From: Roseateles puraquae | GTDB lineage: Bacteria; Pseudomonadota; Gammaproteobacteria; Burkholderiales; Burkholderiaceae_C | NCBI RefSeq assembly: GCF_002205845.1 | Contig: NZ_NISI01000001.1 | Span: 620,001-684,000 of the forward strand | DNA: 64,000 nucleotides | Direction of reading: 5' to 3' | Shown: positions 37,221 to 45,553 of the stretch, piece by piece | Layout: each line of letters starts with the position of its first letter | How positions within the stretch are numbered: position 1 is the first letter of the stretch | Program-made: the position numbers and the translations under genes | Notes under the pieces: model-generated | What the model saw: only the letters and a program-made list of their open reading frames with translations | Told to the model about the DNA's origin: nothing | The model's database searches: none

Positions 37221-39269
37221 TCAAGCCAGGCCCAGGGCGACCAGGATCAGGTCGATGGCCTTGATGCCGATGAAGGGCACGATCACGCCCCCCAGGCCGT
37301 ACACCAGGAGATTGCGGCGCAGCAGGGCCGCTGCGCCGATGGCGCGGTACTTGACGCCCTTGAGCGCCAGCGGAATGAGCACGACGATGATGAGCGCGTT
37401 GAAGATGACAGCGCTCAGGATGGCCGAGCTGGGGCTGGCCAGGCGCATGACGTTCAGCGCACCGAGTTGCGGGTAGGTCGACACAAAGGCCGCCGGCAAC
37501 ACCGCGAAGTACTTGGCCAGATCGTTGGCGATGCTGAAGGTCGTCAGCGAGCCGCGCGTCATCAGCATCTGCTTGCCGGTCTCGACCACCTCGATCAGTT
37601 TGGTCGGGTTGCTGTCGAGGTCGACCATGTTGCCGGCCTCCTTGGCGGCCTGGGTGCCGGTGTTCATGGCCACGGCCACGTCGGCCTGCGCGAGCGCGGG
37701 GGCGTCGTTGGTGCCGTCGCCGGTCATGGCCACGAGCCGGCCCTGGGCCTGGTGCTCGCGGATGAGGGCCAGCTTGGCCTCAGGCGTGGCCTCTGCGAGA
37801 AAGTCGTCCACACCGGCCTCAGCGGCGATGGCGGCGGCAGTGAGGCGGTTGTCGCCCGTCACCATGACCGTCTTGATGCCCATGCGCCGCATCTGTGCGA
37901 AACGTTCCTTGATGCCCGGCTTGACGATGTCCTTGAGTTCCACGACGCCGAGCACCTGCACCCCGTCGGCCACCACCAGCGGCGTGCTGCCGCGGCGCGA
38001 CGCCTCGTCGACGACGGTCTGCACGCCAGCCGGCCAGCGGCCGTTGAGCGCCTCCACATGCGACCGCACGGCGCTACCGGCTCCCTTGCGAATGGACCGG
38101 CCGGGCAGGTCCACACCGCTCATGCGGGTCTGCGCGGTGAATGGCACGAAGTCGCCGCGTTCGGCGGGTTTGGCGGCGCCGAACTTGCGGTCGGCCAGCG
38201 CCACGATGCTGCGGCCCTCGGGGGTCTCGTCAGCCAGCGAGGCCAGGCGCGCCGCCTCGGCCAGCTGCACTTCGCTGACACCGTCCAGCGGCCAGAAGGC
38301 ATCGGCCTGGCGGTTGCCCAGCGTGATGGTGCCGGTCTTGTCGAGCAGCAGCACATCGACGTCGCCCGCCGCCTCCACCGCGCGGCCCGAGGTGGCGATG
38401 ACATTGGCCTGCAGCATGCGGCTCATGCCCGCCACACCCACCGCCGACAGCAGGCCGGCGATCGTCGTCGGGATGAGGCACACCAGCAGGGCCACCAGCA
38501 CCACCAGGCTCACGGGCTCACCCGCGCCGGCCACGGCCACGCTGAACTGCGAGAACGGCAGCAGCGTGGCGCACACGCCCAAGAACACGAGGGTCAAGGC
38601 CACCAACAGGATGGTCAGCGCGATCTCGTTGGGCGTCTTCTTGCGCTTGGCGTTCTCGACCATCGCGATCATGCGGTCGACAAAGGTCTCGCCGGGGTTG
38701 ACCGCCACGCGGGCGATGACCCAGTCCGACAGCACGCGGGTGCCGCCGGTCAGCGCCGAGAAGTCGCCCCCGCTCTCGCGGATGACGGGTGCCGACTCAC
38801 CGGTGATGGCGCTTTCGTCGACCGACGCGACGCCGTCGATGACCTCGGCGTCGGCCGGCACCACGTCACCCGCCTCGATCAGCACCACCTCACCCTTGCG
38901 CAGGGTGCTGGCTTCGCGCGGATGCCAGGCGAGCTGATCACGCGGCGTGCCTGGCTGCCAGCCCTCGGCGACCTTGGCCCAGGTTTCCTTCTTCAAGCCG
39001 CGCAACGAGGCGGCTTGCGCCTTGCTGCGGCCCTCGGCCAGGGCCTCGGCGAAGTTGGCGAACAGCACCGTGAACCACAGCCACACGGTGACGGCGATGA
39101 CAAAGCCGGTGGGCTGCGCGACAGCGAGTGCCGTGGTCAGCAGGCTGCCCAGGTAGACGACCGCCATGACCGGGTTGCGCCACTGCACCCGCGGGTCCAG
39201 CTTGATGAAGGCCTCGACCAGGGCGCGACGGGTCAGCGCCGGGTCGAACAAGGAGAAGCCGGCACTCAT
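37221..39269 (-). CDS. kdpB: K+-transporting ATPase catalytic subunit KdpB
   Basis: 682 residues, the usual length. P-type ATPase that drives potassium uptake. The phosphorylated aspartate is D310 in DKTGT, with the hinge motif [20 protein letters not shown] and [20 protein letters not shown], and the actuator motif TGES. The start at 39269 ([17 protein letters not shown]) overlaps the kdpA stop (ATGA on the minus strand). The longer upstream frame is non-homologous and lies within kdpA. Confidence 0.97.
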   Translation of the reverse strand: MSAGFSLFDPALTRRALVEAFIKLDPRVQWRNPVMAVVYLGSLLTTALAVAQPTGFVIAVTVWLWFTVLFANFAEALAEGRSKAQAASLRGLKKETWAKVAEGWQPGTPRDQLAWHPREASTLRKGEVVLIEAGDVVPADAEVIDGVASVDESAITGESAPVIRESGGDFSALTGGTRVLSDWVIARVAVNPGETFVDRMIAMVENAKRKKTPNEIALTILLVALTLVFLGVCATLLPFSQFSVAVAGAGEPVSLVVLVALLVCLIPTTIAGLLSAVGVAGMSRMLQANVIATSGRAVEAAGDVDVLLLDKTGTITLGNRQADAFWPLDGVSEVQLAEAARLASLADETPEGRSIVALADRKFGAAKPAERGDFVPFTAQTRMSGVDLPGRSIRKGAGSAVRSHVEALNGRWPAGVQTVVDEASRRGSTPLVVADGVQVLGVVELKDIVKPGIKERFAQMRRMGIKTVMVTGDNRLTAAAIAAEAGVDDFLAEATPEAKLALIREHQAQGRLVAMTGDGTNDAPALAQADVAVAMNTGTQAAKEAGNMVDLDSNPTKLIEVVETGKQMLMTRGSLTTFSIANDLAKYFAVLPAAFVSTYPQLGALNVMRLASPSSAILSAVIFNALIIVVLIPLALKGVKYRAIGAAALLRRNLLVYGLGGVIVPFIGIKAIDLILVALGLA

Positions 39270-41062
39270 TGCACGCTCCACAGGATGAGATGCTCGACGA
39301 CCGGCCCCAGGGCCAGCGCCGGCACGTAGTTCAGAAGACCGACCAGCAGCACGCTGCCGATCAGCAGCACGACGAAGAGAGGCCCGTGCGTCGGCAGCGT
39401 GCCCTCGCCCGGGGCCAGGCGCTTCTTGGCCGCGAGCGACCCGGCCATGGCCAGCACCGGCACGATGACGCCGAAGCGGCCGATCCACATCACCAGTGCC
39501 AGCAGCAGGTTGTAGAACGGCGTGTTGGCCGAGAGGCCCGCGAAGGCGCTGCCGTTGTTGTTGCCGGCCGAAGACAGCGCATACAACACCTCGCTGAAGC
39601 CATGGGCGCCCGGCGCGGCAATGCCCGCCTTGCCGGGTTCCAGCACCACGGCGACCGCCGTGCCCACCAGCACGGCCAGGGGCGTGAGCAGGATGGCGAG
39701 TGACACCATCTTCATCTCGAACGCCTCGATCTTCTTGCCGAAGTACTCGGGCGTGCGGCCGATCATCAGCCCCGCGACGAACACCGCCAGGATGGCAAAC
39801 ACCAGCATGCCGTACAGGCCTGCGCCCACGCCGCCGAAGACGACTTCGCCGAGCTGCATCAGCACCATCGGGACGGCGCCGCCCAGCGGCGTGAAGCTGT
39901 CGTGCATCGCGTTCACCGCGCCACAACTGGCGGCCGTGGTGATGACCGCGAAGAGCGACGAGGCATTGATGCCGAAACGTGCCTCCTTGCCCTCCATGTT
40001 GCCGCCCGGCTGGGTGGCGCTGGCGGTGGCGTCGACGCCGAGCGGCGCCAGGCGCGGGTTGCCCGCCTGCTCGGCGCCGGTGGCGATGACGACGGCCACC
40101 ACGAAGAGCACGGTCATCGCGCCGAGCAGCGCCCAGCCCTGGCGCATGTCACCCACCTGCCGGCCCAGCACGAAGCACAGCGCTGCCGGGATCAGGAAGA
40201 TCGACAGCATCTGCAGCGCGTTGGTGGCCGGGGTCGGGTTCTCAAACGGATGCGCCGAGTTGGCATTGAAGAAGCCGCCGCCATTGGTGCCCAGCATCTT
40301 GATGGCAAGCTGCGACGCCACGGGACCGACCGCGATCGACTGGGTCTGGCCTGATTTGTCGTCCATCACGGGCTGCCCATCCGCGCCCTTGAGCGGCTGG
40401 CCGTCGGCGCCCAGGCGCGGCTCCTGCCAATGCTGGACCTCGACGGTCGTCACGTCCTGATAGGGCTTGAAGGTCTGCACCACGCCCATCCCCGCCAGCA
40501 CCACGGCAAACACCAGCGACAGCGGCAGCAGCACCCACAGCGTGGCGCGCGTCAGGTCCGCCCAGACATTGCCGATGGCCTGGGTGGTGTGGCGCGCAAA
40601 GCCCCGCACGAAGGCCACCACCACCGCAATGCCGGTGGCCGCGGACAGGAAGTTCTGCACGGTGAGCGCCAGCATCTGCGTGAGATAACTCATCGTCGTC
40701 TCACCGCCGTAGCCCTGCCAGTTGGTGTTGGTGACGAAACTCACCGCGGTGTTGAAGGCCGAGTCGGGCGACACTGCGCCCAGGCCCTGCGGGTTCAGCG
40801 GCAGCAGGTGCTGCAGGCGCTGCAGGGCATAGACCGCCAACACGCCCAGCGCGTTGAACAGCAGCAGGCCGAGGGTGTAGCGCAGCCAGCCCTGTTCAGC
40901 GTCGGCGCGCACGCCGGCCAGGCGCAGCAGCCCGCCCTCGACACGCGCCAGGCTGGCGATGCGGCCTTCCATGACGGCATGGATCCAGCGCGCCAGCGGC
41001 CACGCCAGGGCCAGCAGCACGACAAGGAAGCCACCCAGCTGCATCCAGGCAGAGGCACTCAT
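39266..41062 (-). CDS. kdpA: K+-transporting ATPase ion-binding subunit KdpA
   Basis: 598 residues with about ten membrane helices, related to the K+-channel-like SKT superfamily. Selectivity-filter regions are visible around [16 protein letters not shown] and [20 protein letters not shown], both conserved in KdpA. It takes K+ from the periplasm for transport driven by KdpB. Start and stop both overlap neighbours (kdpF upstream, kdpB downstream) through ATGA junctions. Confidence 0.97.
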   Translation of the reverse strand: MSASAWMQLGGFLVVLLALAWPLARWIHAVMEGRIASLARVEGGLLRLAGVRADAEQGWLRYTLGLLLFNALGVLAVYALQRLQHLLPLNPQGLGAVSPDSAFNTAVSFVTNTNWQGYGGETTMSYLTQMLALTVQNFLSAATGIAVVVAFVRGFARHTTQAIGNVWADLTRATLWVLLPLSLVFAVVLAGMGVVQTFKPYQDVTTVEVQHWQEPRLGADGQPLKGADGQPVMDDKSGQTQSIAVGPVASQLAIKMLGTNGGGFFNANSAHPFENPTPATNALQMLSIFLIPAALCFVLGRQVGDMRQGWALLGAMTVLFVVAVVIATGAEQAGNPRLAPLGVDATASATQPGGNMEGKEARFGINASSLFAVITTAASCGAVNAMHDSFTPLGGAVPMVLMQLGEVVFGGVGAGLYGMLVFAILAVFVAGLMIGRTPEYFGKKIEAFEMKMVSLAILLTPLAVLVGTAVAVVLEPGKAGIAAPGAHGFSEVLYALSSAGNNNGSAFAGLSANTPFYNLLLALVMWIGRFGVIVPVLAMAGSLAAKKRLAPGEGTLPTHGPLFVVLLIGSVLLVGLLNYVPALALGPVVEHLILWSVQ

Positions 41063-41151
41063 GACAAGTCCTCCGGGAACAGCAGCGCCCAGAACAGATA
41101 GACCACGAGCACGATGACGAGCCCCGTGGCGGCGAGTTCGAAGCCGGTCAT
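41059..41151 (-). CDS. kdpF: K+-transporting ATPase small subunit KdpF
   Basis: 30 residues read directly from the sequence ([20 protein letters not shown], then [10 protein letters not shown]), similar in length to the 29-residue E. coli KdpF. A single membrane helix ends with the characteristic ALLFPE/KPE-type C-terminus. KdpF is a stabilising peptide in the KdpFABC complex. Its ATG overlaps the stop of the small upstream ORF, and its stop overlaps the kdpA ATG, so the three frames are translationally coupled. Confidence 0.9.
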   Translation of the reverse strand: MTGFELAATGLVIVLVVYLFWALLFPEDLS

Positions 41152-41324
41152 GACTTCCTCCCCGCGGAGCTGTCAGCCCCCACGGCTGGCTGTGAGCCAG
41201 CCTGCCCCCCGAGGGGGTTCAGCGGCCTTGGGGCGGCCCGGCGCCCGCTGACTTGGCAGCCCCAGGCCGCCAGCCCGGTCAACAGCGCGAGTGCCGCGCC
41301 CAGACCCAGAAAAACGATGTCCAT
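41148..41324 (-). CDS. 58-residue membrane peptide heading the kdp operon
   Basis: ATG at 41324 with SD GGAGGT at 41333-41328; the stop overlaps the kdpF ATG (ATGA). The sequence begins [20 protein letters not shown], a single hydrophobic helix, then WGCQVSGRR and a Pro/Gly/Ser-rich tail of about 30 residues. That tail is encoded by a GC-rich repeat-like element (41176-41262), so only the N-terminal helix may be the original peptide. It could be an accessory peptide of the pump or a leader that sets kdp translation. No direct evidence of expression. Confidence 0.6.
   Translation of the reverse strand: MDIVFLGLGAALALLTGLAAWGCQVSGRRAAPRPLNPLGGQAGSQPAVGADSSAGRKS
41176..41262. repeat. REP-like palindromic GC element inside the kdp leader ORF
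   Basis: Two adjacent inverted repeats: a perfect 8-bp stem at 41184-41191/41195-41202 (GGCTGGCT, loop GTG) and a C5/G5 stem at 41205-41209/41213-41217, followed by CAGCGGCCTTGGGGCGGCCC. Elements with a CCCCCCGAGGGGG core and a trailing GGGGCGGCCCGGC are common as dispersed repeats in Burkholderiales. A related sequence lies at 50404-50462 in this window. Confidence 0.55.
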
Positions 41325-41327
41325 GAC

Positions 41328-41347
41328 ACCTCCATTGCGATGGAGGT
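41328..41347 (-). promoter_or_regulatory. Perfect hairpin that sequesters the Shine-Dalgarno of the kdp leader ORF
   Basis: On the minus strand the sequence is ACCTCCAT, loop CGCA, ATGGAGGT, then GTC and the ATG at 41324. The 3' arm contains the Shine-Dalgarno GGAGGT, which is fully paired with its perfect anti-SD ACCTCC in the 5' arm. In RNA this 8-bp stem would hide the ribosome binding site of the first ORF of the kdp locus. No U tract follows, so it is not a ribE terminator. DNA-level operator function is an alternative. Confidence 0.6.
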
Positions 41348-41409
41348 CATTCTGGAAATCGGGCCGTCAATCCGCCGACAAGATCGCGGCGGGCGGCATC
41401 AAGAAAGTA

Positions 41410-42114
41410 TCAAGACTTCGGCAGCGCGATCTGCGTCAGCTCGATGCCGCGCTCCTTGGCGAAGGCTTCCAGCACCGGCAGCAGGGCCCCGAGCTTTTCG
41501 TCCAGCGCATCCCGCACGGTATCGACGACGACCTGCGTGCTGCGCTCGATCTCGATGTGCACCGCGTCGCCCACGGTCTTGTCGCCGAAGGTGGTCATGC
41601 GCAGGGTTTCGGGAATGAGCCAGACCTCGAACCAGCCCGAGCCGTCCCGCTCACGCTGGGCCTCGGCCACGGTCAGGCTGCAGCCGTTGACACCGATGTA
41701 GCCCTTGGCGAACACATAGCGCATCCAGGGCGCGGGCAGCGCAAAGCGGATGACATGGTTGTTGTCGGGCCGGCGGATCTCGGCGATGCGCGCTGACACG
41801 TCCACATGGCCCGACAGCGGATGACCGCCGATCTCGACGCCCTCCTTCGCGGCGCGCTCCACGTTCAGGCCCGAGCCCTCGCGCAGGCTCCCAAGTGTGG
41901 TGAGCCTGAGGGTCTGGGCCATCACGTCGAAGCTGGCCACGCCGGGCGCCGGACGTTCGGTGACGGTGAGGCAGACGCCATCGCAAGAGACGCTCGCGCC
42001 AATGGCGAGATCCTGGTCAAAGCCTTCCGGGAAGGCCAGATGCAGGGTGTGCAGGCCCTCGCGGGCCTCGATGGACTGAACGCGGGCGACGCCCTGGACG
42101 ATGCCGGTGAACAT
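41410..42114 (-). CDS. ribE: Riboflavin synthase alpha chain
   Basis: 234 residues, somewhat longer than E. coli RibE. It dismutates two 6,7-dimethyl-8-ribityllumazine molecules to riboflavin. The two repeated beta-barrels show MFTGIVQG and the SCDGVCLTV segment in the first half and GHPLSGHVD with NGCSLTVAE in the second. No other riboflavin genes and no FMN-riboswitch-like structure are near. It starts five bases after the amtB terminator and ends 85 bases before the kdp leader ORF, so the two could share transcription. Confidence 0.96.
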   Translation of the reverse strand: MFTGIVQGVARVQSIEAREGLHTLHLAFPEGFDQDLAIGASVSCDGVCLTVTERPAPGVASFDVMAQTLRLTTLGSLREGSGLNVERAAKEGVEIGGHPLSGHVDVSARIAEIRRPDNNHVIRFALPAPWMRYVFAKGYIGVNGCSLTVAEAQRERDGSGWFEVWLIPETLRMTTFGDKTVGDAVHIEIERSTQVVVDTVRDALDEKLGALLPVLEAFAKERGIELTQIALPKS

Positions 42115-42118
42115 GATG

Positions 42119-42140
42119 AAAAAAGGCCCCGGGTGGGGCC
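42119..42140 (-). terminator. Intrinsic terminator downstream of amtB
   Basis: On the minus strand: GGCCCC, four-base loop, GGGGCC, then T6 (bases 42119-42124 are A6 on the plus strand). It lies 22 bases after the amtB stop and immediately before the ribE start codon at 42114, so ribE must be transcribed by read-through or from a promoter overlapping this region. Confidence 0.85.
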
Positions 42141-42162
42141 GATTTGTCGAGTTGCAGGCAGC

Positions 42163-43368
42163 TTACCAGCTGACTTCGCGGTCGGGTGTGGCGCCGATCT
42201 TGTGGATGGACAGGTCGGCGCCCTCGTACTCCTGCTCGGCATCCAGCCGCAGGCCCACCACCTGGCGGATCACGCCATACACGACCAGGCCGCCCGCAAG
42301 CGCCCAGGCCACGCCGCCCAGCGTGCCGATCACCTGCGCGCCCAGGCTCACGCCGCCCAGGCCACCGAGCGCCCGCTGGCCGAAGAGCCCACAGGCAATG
42401 CCGCCCCAGGCACCGCACAGGCCGTGCAGCGGCCACACGCCGAGCACGTCGTCGATCTTCCAGCGGTTCTGCGTGAGGGTGAAGAACTGCACGAACAGCC
42501 AGCCGGCCACGCCGCCGGTGACCAGCGCGCCGAGGGGATGCATGACGTCCGACCCGGCACAGACCGCCACCAGCCCGGCCAACGGCCCGTTGTAGGCAAA
42601 GCCCGGGTCATTGCGCCCCAGCAGCACCGCCACCAGCGTGCCGCCCGCCATGGCCATCAGCGAATTGACCGCCACCAGGCCGGAGAGCTTGTCCAGCGTC
42701 TGTGCGCTCATCACGTTGAACCCGAACCAGCCGACCGTCAGCACCCAGGCGCCCAGGGCCAGAAAAGGGATGCTCGACGGCGGGTGGGCGCTCATCGCGC
42801 CATCCTTGCGGTAGCGGTTGAGCCGGGGCCCCAGCAGCAGAACGGCGGCCAGGCCAATCCAGCCCCCGACCGCGTGCACCACCACGCTGCCGGCGAAGTC
42901 ATGAAACTCAGCCCCGGTCGCCGCCTTGAGCCAGGCCTGGATGCCGAAGGCCTGGTTCCAGGCGATCCCTTCGAAGAGCGGGTAGACGAAGCCGACGATG
43001 ACGCAGGTCGCCGCCAGCTGCGGGCCGAAACGCGCCCGCTCGGCGATGCCGCCCGACACGATGGCGGGAATGGCCGCCGCAAAAGTCAGCAGGAAGAAGA
43101 ACTTGACCAGCTCGTAGCCGTTTTTCTGCGCGAGCTGCTCCGCGCCGACGAAGAAGTGCAAACCGTAGGCCACGCCGTAGCCCACGAGAAAGTAGGCGAG
43201 CGTTGAGACCGCGAAGTCCACCAGGATCTTGACCAGGGCATTGACCTGGTTCTTCTTGCGGACCGTGCCCAGCTCCAGGAAGGCAAAGCCTGCATGCATG
43301 GCCAGCACCATGATGGCGCCCAGCAGGATGAAGAGCGCATCAGCGCCCTGCTTGATCGAGGTCTCCAA
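42163..43368 (-). CDS. amtB: Ammonium transporter, Amt family
   Basis: 401 residues with about eleven membrane helices. Typical landmarks are GAIMVLAMHAGFAFLELGTVR, the pore-lining FHDFAGSVVVHAVGG (first twin His) and WPLHGLCGAWGGI (second twin His region), and ALGAWVLTVGWFGFN. The family usually starts (M)ETSIKQGADALF. No ATG stands there, and I chose TTG at 43368 because GGAG lies six bases upstream; a start at 43410 would add a non-homologous N-terminus. No glnK gene accompanies it, although amtB and glnK are usually paired. Confidence 0.9.
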   Translation of the reverse strand: METSIKQGADALFILLGAIMVLAMHAGFAFLELGTVRKKNQVNALVKILVDFAVSTLAYFLVGYGVAYGLHFFVGAEQLAQKNGYELVKFFFLLTFAAAIPAIVSGGIAERARFGPQLAATCVIVGFVYPLFEGIAWNQAFGIQAWLKAATGAEFHDFAGSVVVHAVGGWIGLAAVLLLGPRLNRYRKDGAMSAHPPSSIPFLALGAWVLTVGWFGFNVMSAQTLDKLSGLVAVNSLMAMAGGTLVAVLLGRNDPGFAYNGPLAGLVAVCAGSDVMHPLGALVTGGVAGWLFVQFFTLTQNRWKIDDVLGVWPLHGLCGAWGGIACGLFGQRALGGLGGVSLGAQVIGTLGGVAWALAGGLVVYGVIRQVVGLRLDAEQEYEGADLSIHKIGATPDREVSW

Positions 43369-43430
43369 CGTTGTCTCCGGCCGCCGGCTCCACACCTGGG
43401 CACCATGCACCAGGCCGAGTCAGCGCGCAC

Positions 43431-43446
43431 CGAAATTGCAATTTCG
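43431..43446. promoter_or_regulatory. 16-bp perfect palindrome upstream of amtB
   Basis: CGAAATTGCAATTTCG is a perfect palindrome in AT-richer sequence, about 63 bases upstream of the amtB start and 60 bases from the stop of the ArsC-like gene. GGTGCA/TGCACC half-sites, as in NtrC-type enhancers, lie nearby (for example near 43406 and 43514), but no clear sigma-54 box was found. A repressor or activator operator is plausible. Confidence 0.45.
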
Positions 43447-43505
43447 ATGCCCGGTTTTAAGGCGGTCGCGATGACGTCACCAGCACCACAAACGGGCCCA
43501 ACAAC

Positions 43506-43868
43506 CTACTTTGGTGCAGACAACGCACTCTTCTCGAACATTTCCGCACCGAAGCCGAGCGTCAGCTGCCCATCCGGCCACTGCACCACCGGCCGCTTGA
43601 TGACGCTGGGCTCGGCCAGCATCAGGGCGATGGCGGAGGCGTCGTCCACCACCGCGGCCTTGACTCCATCGTCGAGCTTGCGCCAGGTCGTACCGGCCCG
43701 GTTGATCAGGCGCTCACGTCCGAAAGCGGCCAGCCAGGCCGGCAGCTGGTCGGCTGGAACGCCCTGCTTCTTGAAGTCGTGGAAGGCGACGTCCAGCCCG
43801 CGGTCAGCCAGCCAGGTGCGGGCCTTCTTGACGGTGTCGCAGTTGGGAATGCCATAGACGGTGATCAT
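43506..43868 (-). CDS. ArsC/Spx-like protein (YffB type)
   Basis: 120 residues with the thioredoxin-like ArsC fold: [16 protein letters not shown] with a single N-terminal Cys (C10), [20 protein letters not shown] and [11 protein letters not shown] with the conserved Arg-Pro. The YffB group is glutathione-dependent-reductase-like rather than a proven arsenate reductase; the second Cys of Spx is absent. Start: ATG at 43868, with a GTG three codons upstream as an alternative. It is divergent from aat with 23 bases between starts. Confidence 0.88.
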   Translation of the reverse strand: MITVYGIPNCDTVKKARTWLADRGLDVAFHDFKKQGVPADQLPAWLAAFGRERLINRAGTTWRKLDDGVKAAVVDDASAIALMLAEPSVIKRPVVQWPDGQLTLGFGAEMFEKSALSAPK

Positions 43869-43891
43869 GGCCGGCACCGTACCATGGCCCC

Positions 43892-44623
43892 ATGATCGAC
43901 TGGCTGGACGACGACTCCCTCGACTTCCCGCCCAGCCACCGCGCGCTGGGGCCCGACACCGACGCGCCCGGCCTGCTGGCGGCCGGCGGCGAACTGGAGC
44001 CGCGGCGACTGGAGGCCGCCTACCGGCGCGGCATCTTCCCGTGGTACAGCCCGGGTCAGCCGGCGCTGTGGTGGGCGCCGGACCCGCGCATGGTGCTCAA
44101 GACGGCCGACTTCAAGCTCGCCCGCTCGCTGCGCAAGACGGTGCAGCGCTTCATCGCCACGCCCGGCTGTGAGATCCGGGTCGACCACGACCGCGCCGCC
44201 GTGCTGAAGGCCTGCGCCGGCGTGCCGCGCGAGGGACAGAACGGCACCTGGATCGTGCCCGAGTTGCAGGCGGCCTACCTCGCCTGGCCCGCCATGCACA
44301 GCATCGAGACCTGGATGGACGGCGAGCTCGTGGGCGGGCTGTACGGCGTCAATCTCGGGCGCATGTTCTATGGCGAGTCGATGTTCATGCGGCGCACCGA
44401 CGCCTCCAAGATCGCCCTGTGCGCCCTGGTCTGCCTGTGCCGGCACTTCGACATCCCGTGGATCGACTGCCAGCAGAACACCCGCCACCTGGCCTCGCTC
44501 GGGGCGGCAGAAGTGCCGCGAAATGCCTTCGAAGCGCACGTGGCCACGCATGTGGATGAAGCGACCCCGGGGCCTTGGACCTATCATCCCGCCCACTGGC
44601 AGCGCCTTTTCGAGCCCACGTGA
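43892..44623 (+). CDS. aat: Leucyl/phenylalanyl-tRNA-protein transferase
   Basis: 243 residues. Aat adds Leu or Phe from aminoacyl-tRNA to proteins with N-terminal Arg or Lys, marking them for ClpS/ClpAP. Family landmarks are [34 protein letters not shown]-type [19 protein letters not shown] and [10 protein letters not shown]. It overlaps the next gene by GTGA (44620-44623). Together they form the conserved N-degron pair of many proteobacteria. Confidence 0.97.
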   Translation: MIDWLDDDSLDFPPSHRALGPDTDAPGLLAAGGELEPRRLEAAYRRGIFPWYSPGQPALWWAPDPRMVLKTADFKLARSLRKTVQRFIATPGCEIRVDHDRAAVLKACAGVPREGQNGTWIVPELQAAYLAWPAMHSIETWMDGELVGGLYGVNLGRMFYGESMFMRRTDASKIALCALVCLCRHFDIPWIDCQQNTRHLASLGAAEVPRNAFEAHVATHVDEATPGPWTYHPAHWQRLFEPT

Positions 44624-45354
44624 CCCACCCCAAAGAACTGCCCCTCGCGCAGATCCAGTTCTACGCCACGGCCGCTTACCCGTGCAGTTACGTGCCGGGT
44701 CGGTTGGCGCGCTCCCAGGTCGCCACACCCAGCCACCTGATCCACGCCGACGCCTACTCCAACCTCGTGGCGGCCGGCTTCCGGCGCAGCGGCCTGTTCA
44801 CCTACCGCCCCTACTGCGACCAGTGCCGCGCCTGCGTCGCACTGCGACTGCCGGTCGACCGCTTCGAGCCCAGCCGTTCGCAGCGCCGCGCCTGGAAGGC
44901 CCACCGCCACCTGCAAGCCCAGGTCATGCGCCTGAGCTACTCGCCCGAGCATTACGCGCTCTACCTGCGCTACCAGGCCGGCCGCCACAGCGGCGGCGGC
45001 ATGGACCACGACAGCGTCGACCAATACACCCAGTTCCTGCTGCAGTCGCGCATCAATTCGCGCCTGGTGGAGTTCCGCGAGCGCATGCCCGATGGCAGCA
45101 CGCCGCTGCGCATGGTGTCCATCCTCGACATCCTCAGCGACGGCCTGTCGGCGGTCTACACCTTCTACGACCCCGACATCGAGGCCAGCTACGGCACCTA
45201 CGGCGTGCTGTGGCAGGTGGAGCAGGCCAAGGAGCTGAAGCTGCCTCACGTCTACCTCGGCTACTGGATCGAGGAAAGCCCCAAGATGGCCTACAAGAGC
45301 GGCTTCAGGCCGCACCAGGTGCTGCGGGACGGGACCTGGACCGACGTGGCGTGA
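44620..45354 (+). CDS. bpt: Aspartate/glutamate leucyltransferase
   Basis: 244 residues. Bpt transfers Leu to proteins with N-terminal Asp or Glu, the second branch of the bacterial N-degron pathway. It is related to eukaryotic arginyltransferase (Ate1). Landmarks are [34 protein letters not shown] (Cys cluster) and [20 protein letters not shown]. No ATG is available; the GTG at 44620 overlaps the aat stop and aligns with the family start ([16 protein letters not shown]). A 199-base region with no gene follows before the phospholipase-like gene. Confidence 0.95.
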   Translation: MTHPKELPLAQIQFYATAAYPCSYVPGRLARSQVATPSHLIHADAYSNLVAAGFRRSGLFTYRPYCDQCRACVALRLPVDRFEPSRSQRRAWKAHRHLQAQVMRLSYSPEHYALYLRYQAGRHSGGGMDHDSVDQYTQFLLQSRINSRLVEFRERMPDGSTPLRMVSILDILSDGLSAVYTFYDPDIEASYGTYGVLWQVEQAKELKLPHVYLGYWIEESPKMAYKSGFRPHQVLRDGTWTDVA

Positions 45355-45553
45355 CCCCTCGGTGTCGGGCCGGGTTGCTCATCGGCCCGCGCAACCGATT
45401 CGCGACGGCACCAAGGCCTGACTGACCCGTCGGGCACCGCCTCGGCCGCACCTCATCAAGTTTGCGGATGGCTCGTGCCGCTGGCGGCGCGATCAAGATT
45501 GCGCCCGGCTGTGCTGTTAGCCCAGACTGGTTACCTCACTCCGGGGAGGCAAC

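Noticed and set aside
41328-41347. Terminator of ribE
   Set aside because: The hairpin is followed by GTCATG rather than a U tract, and its 3' arm is an excellent Shine-Dalgarno for the next ORF.
41348-41409. Classical KdpE binding site and sigma-70 promoter upstream of the kdp leader ORF
   Set aside because: The 62 bases between ribE and the hairpin contain only a weak TTGACG without a matching -10 and no recognisable KdpE box; not strong enough to list.
42115-42162. FMN riboswitch ahead of ribE
   Set aside because: The 48-base gap is filled by the amtB terminator; no room or motif for an FMN aptamer.
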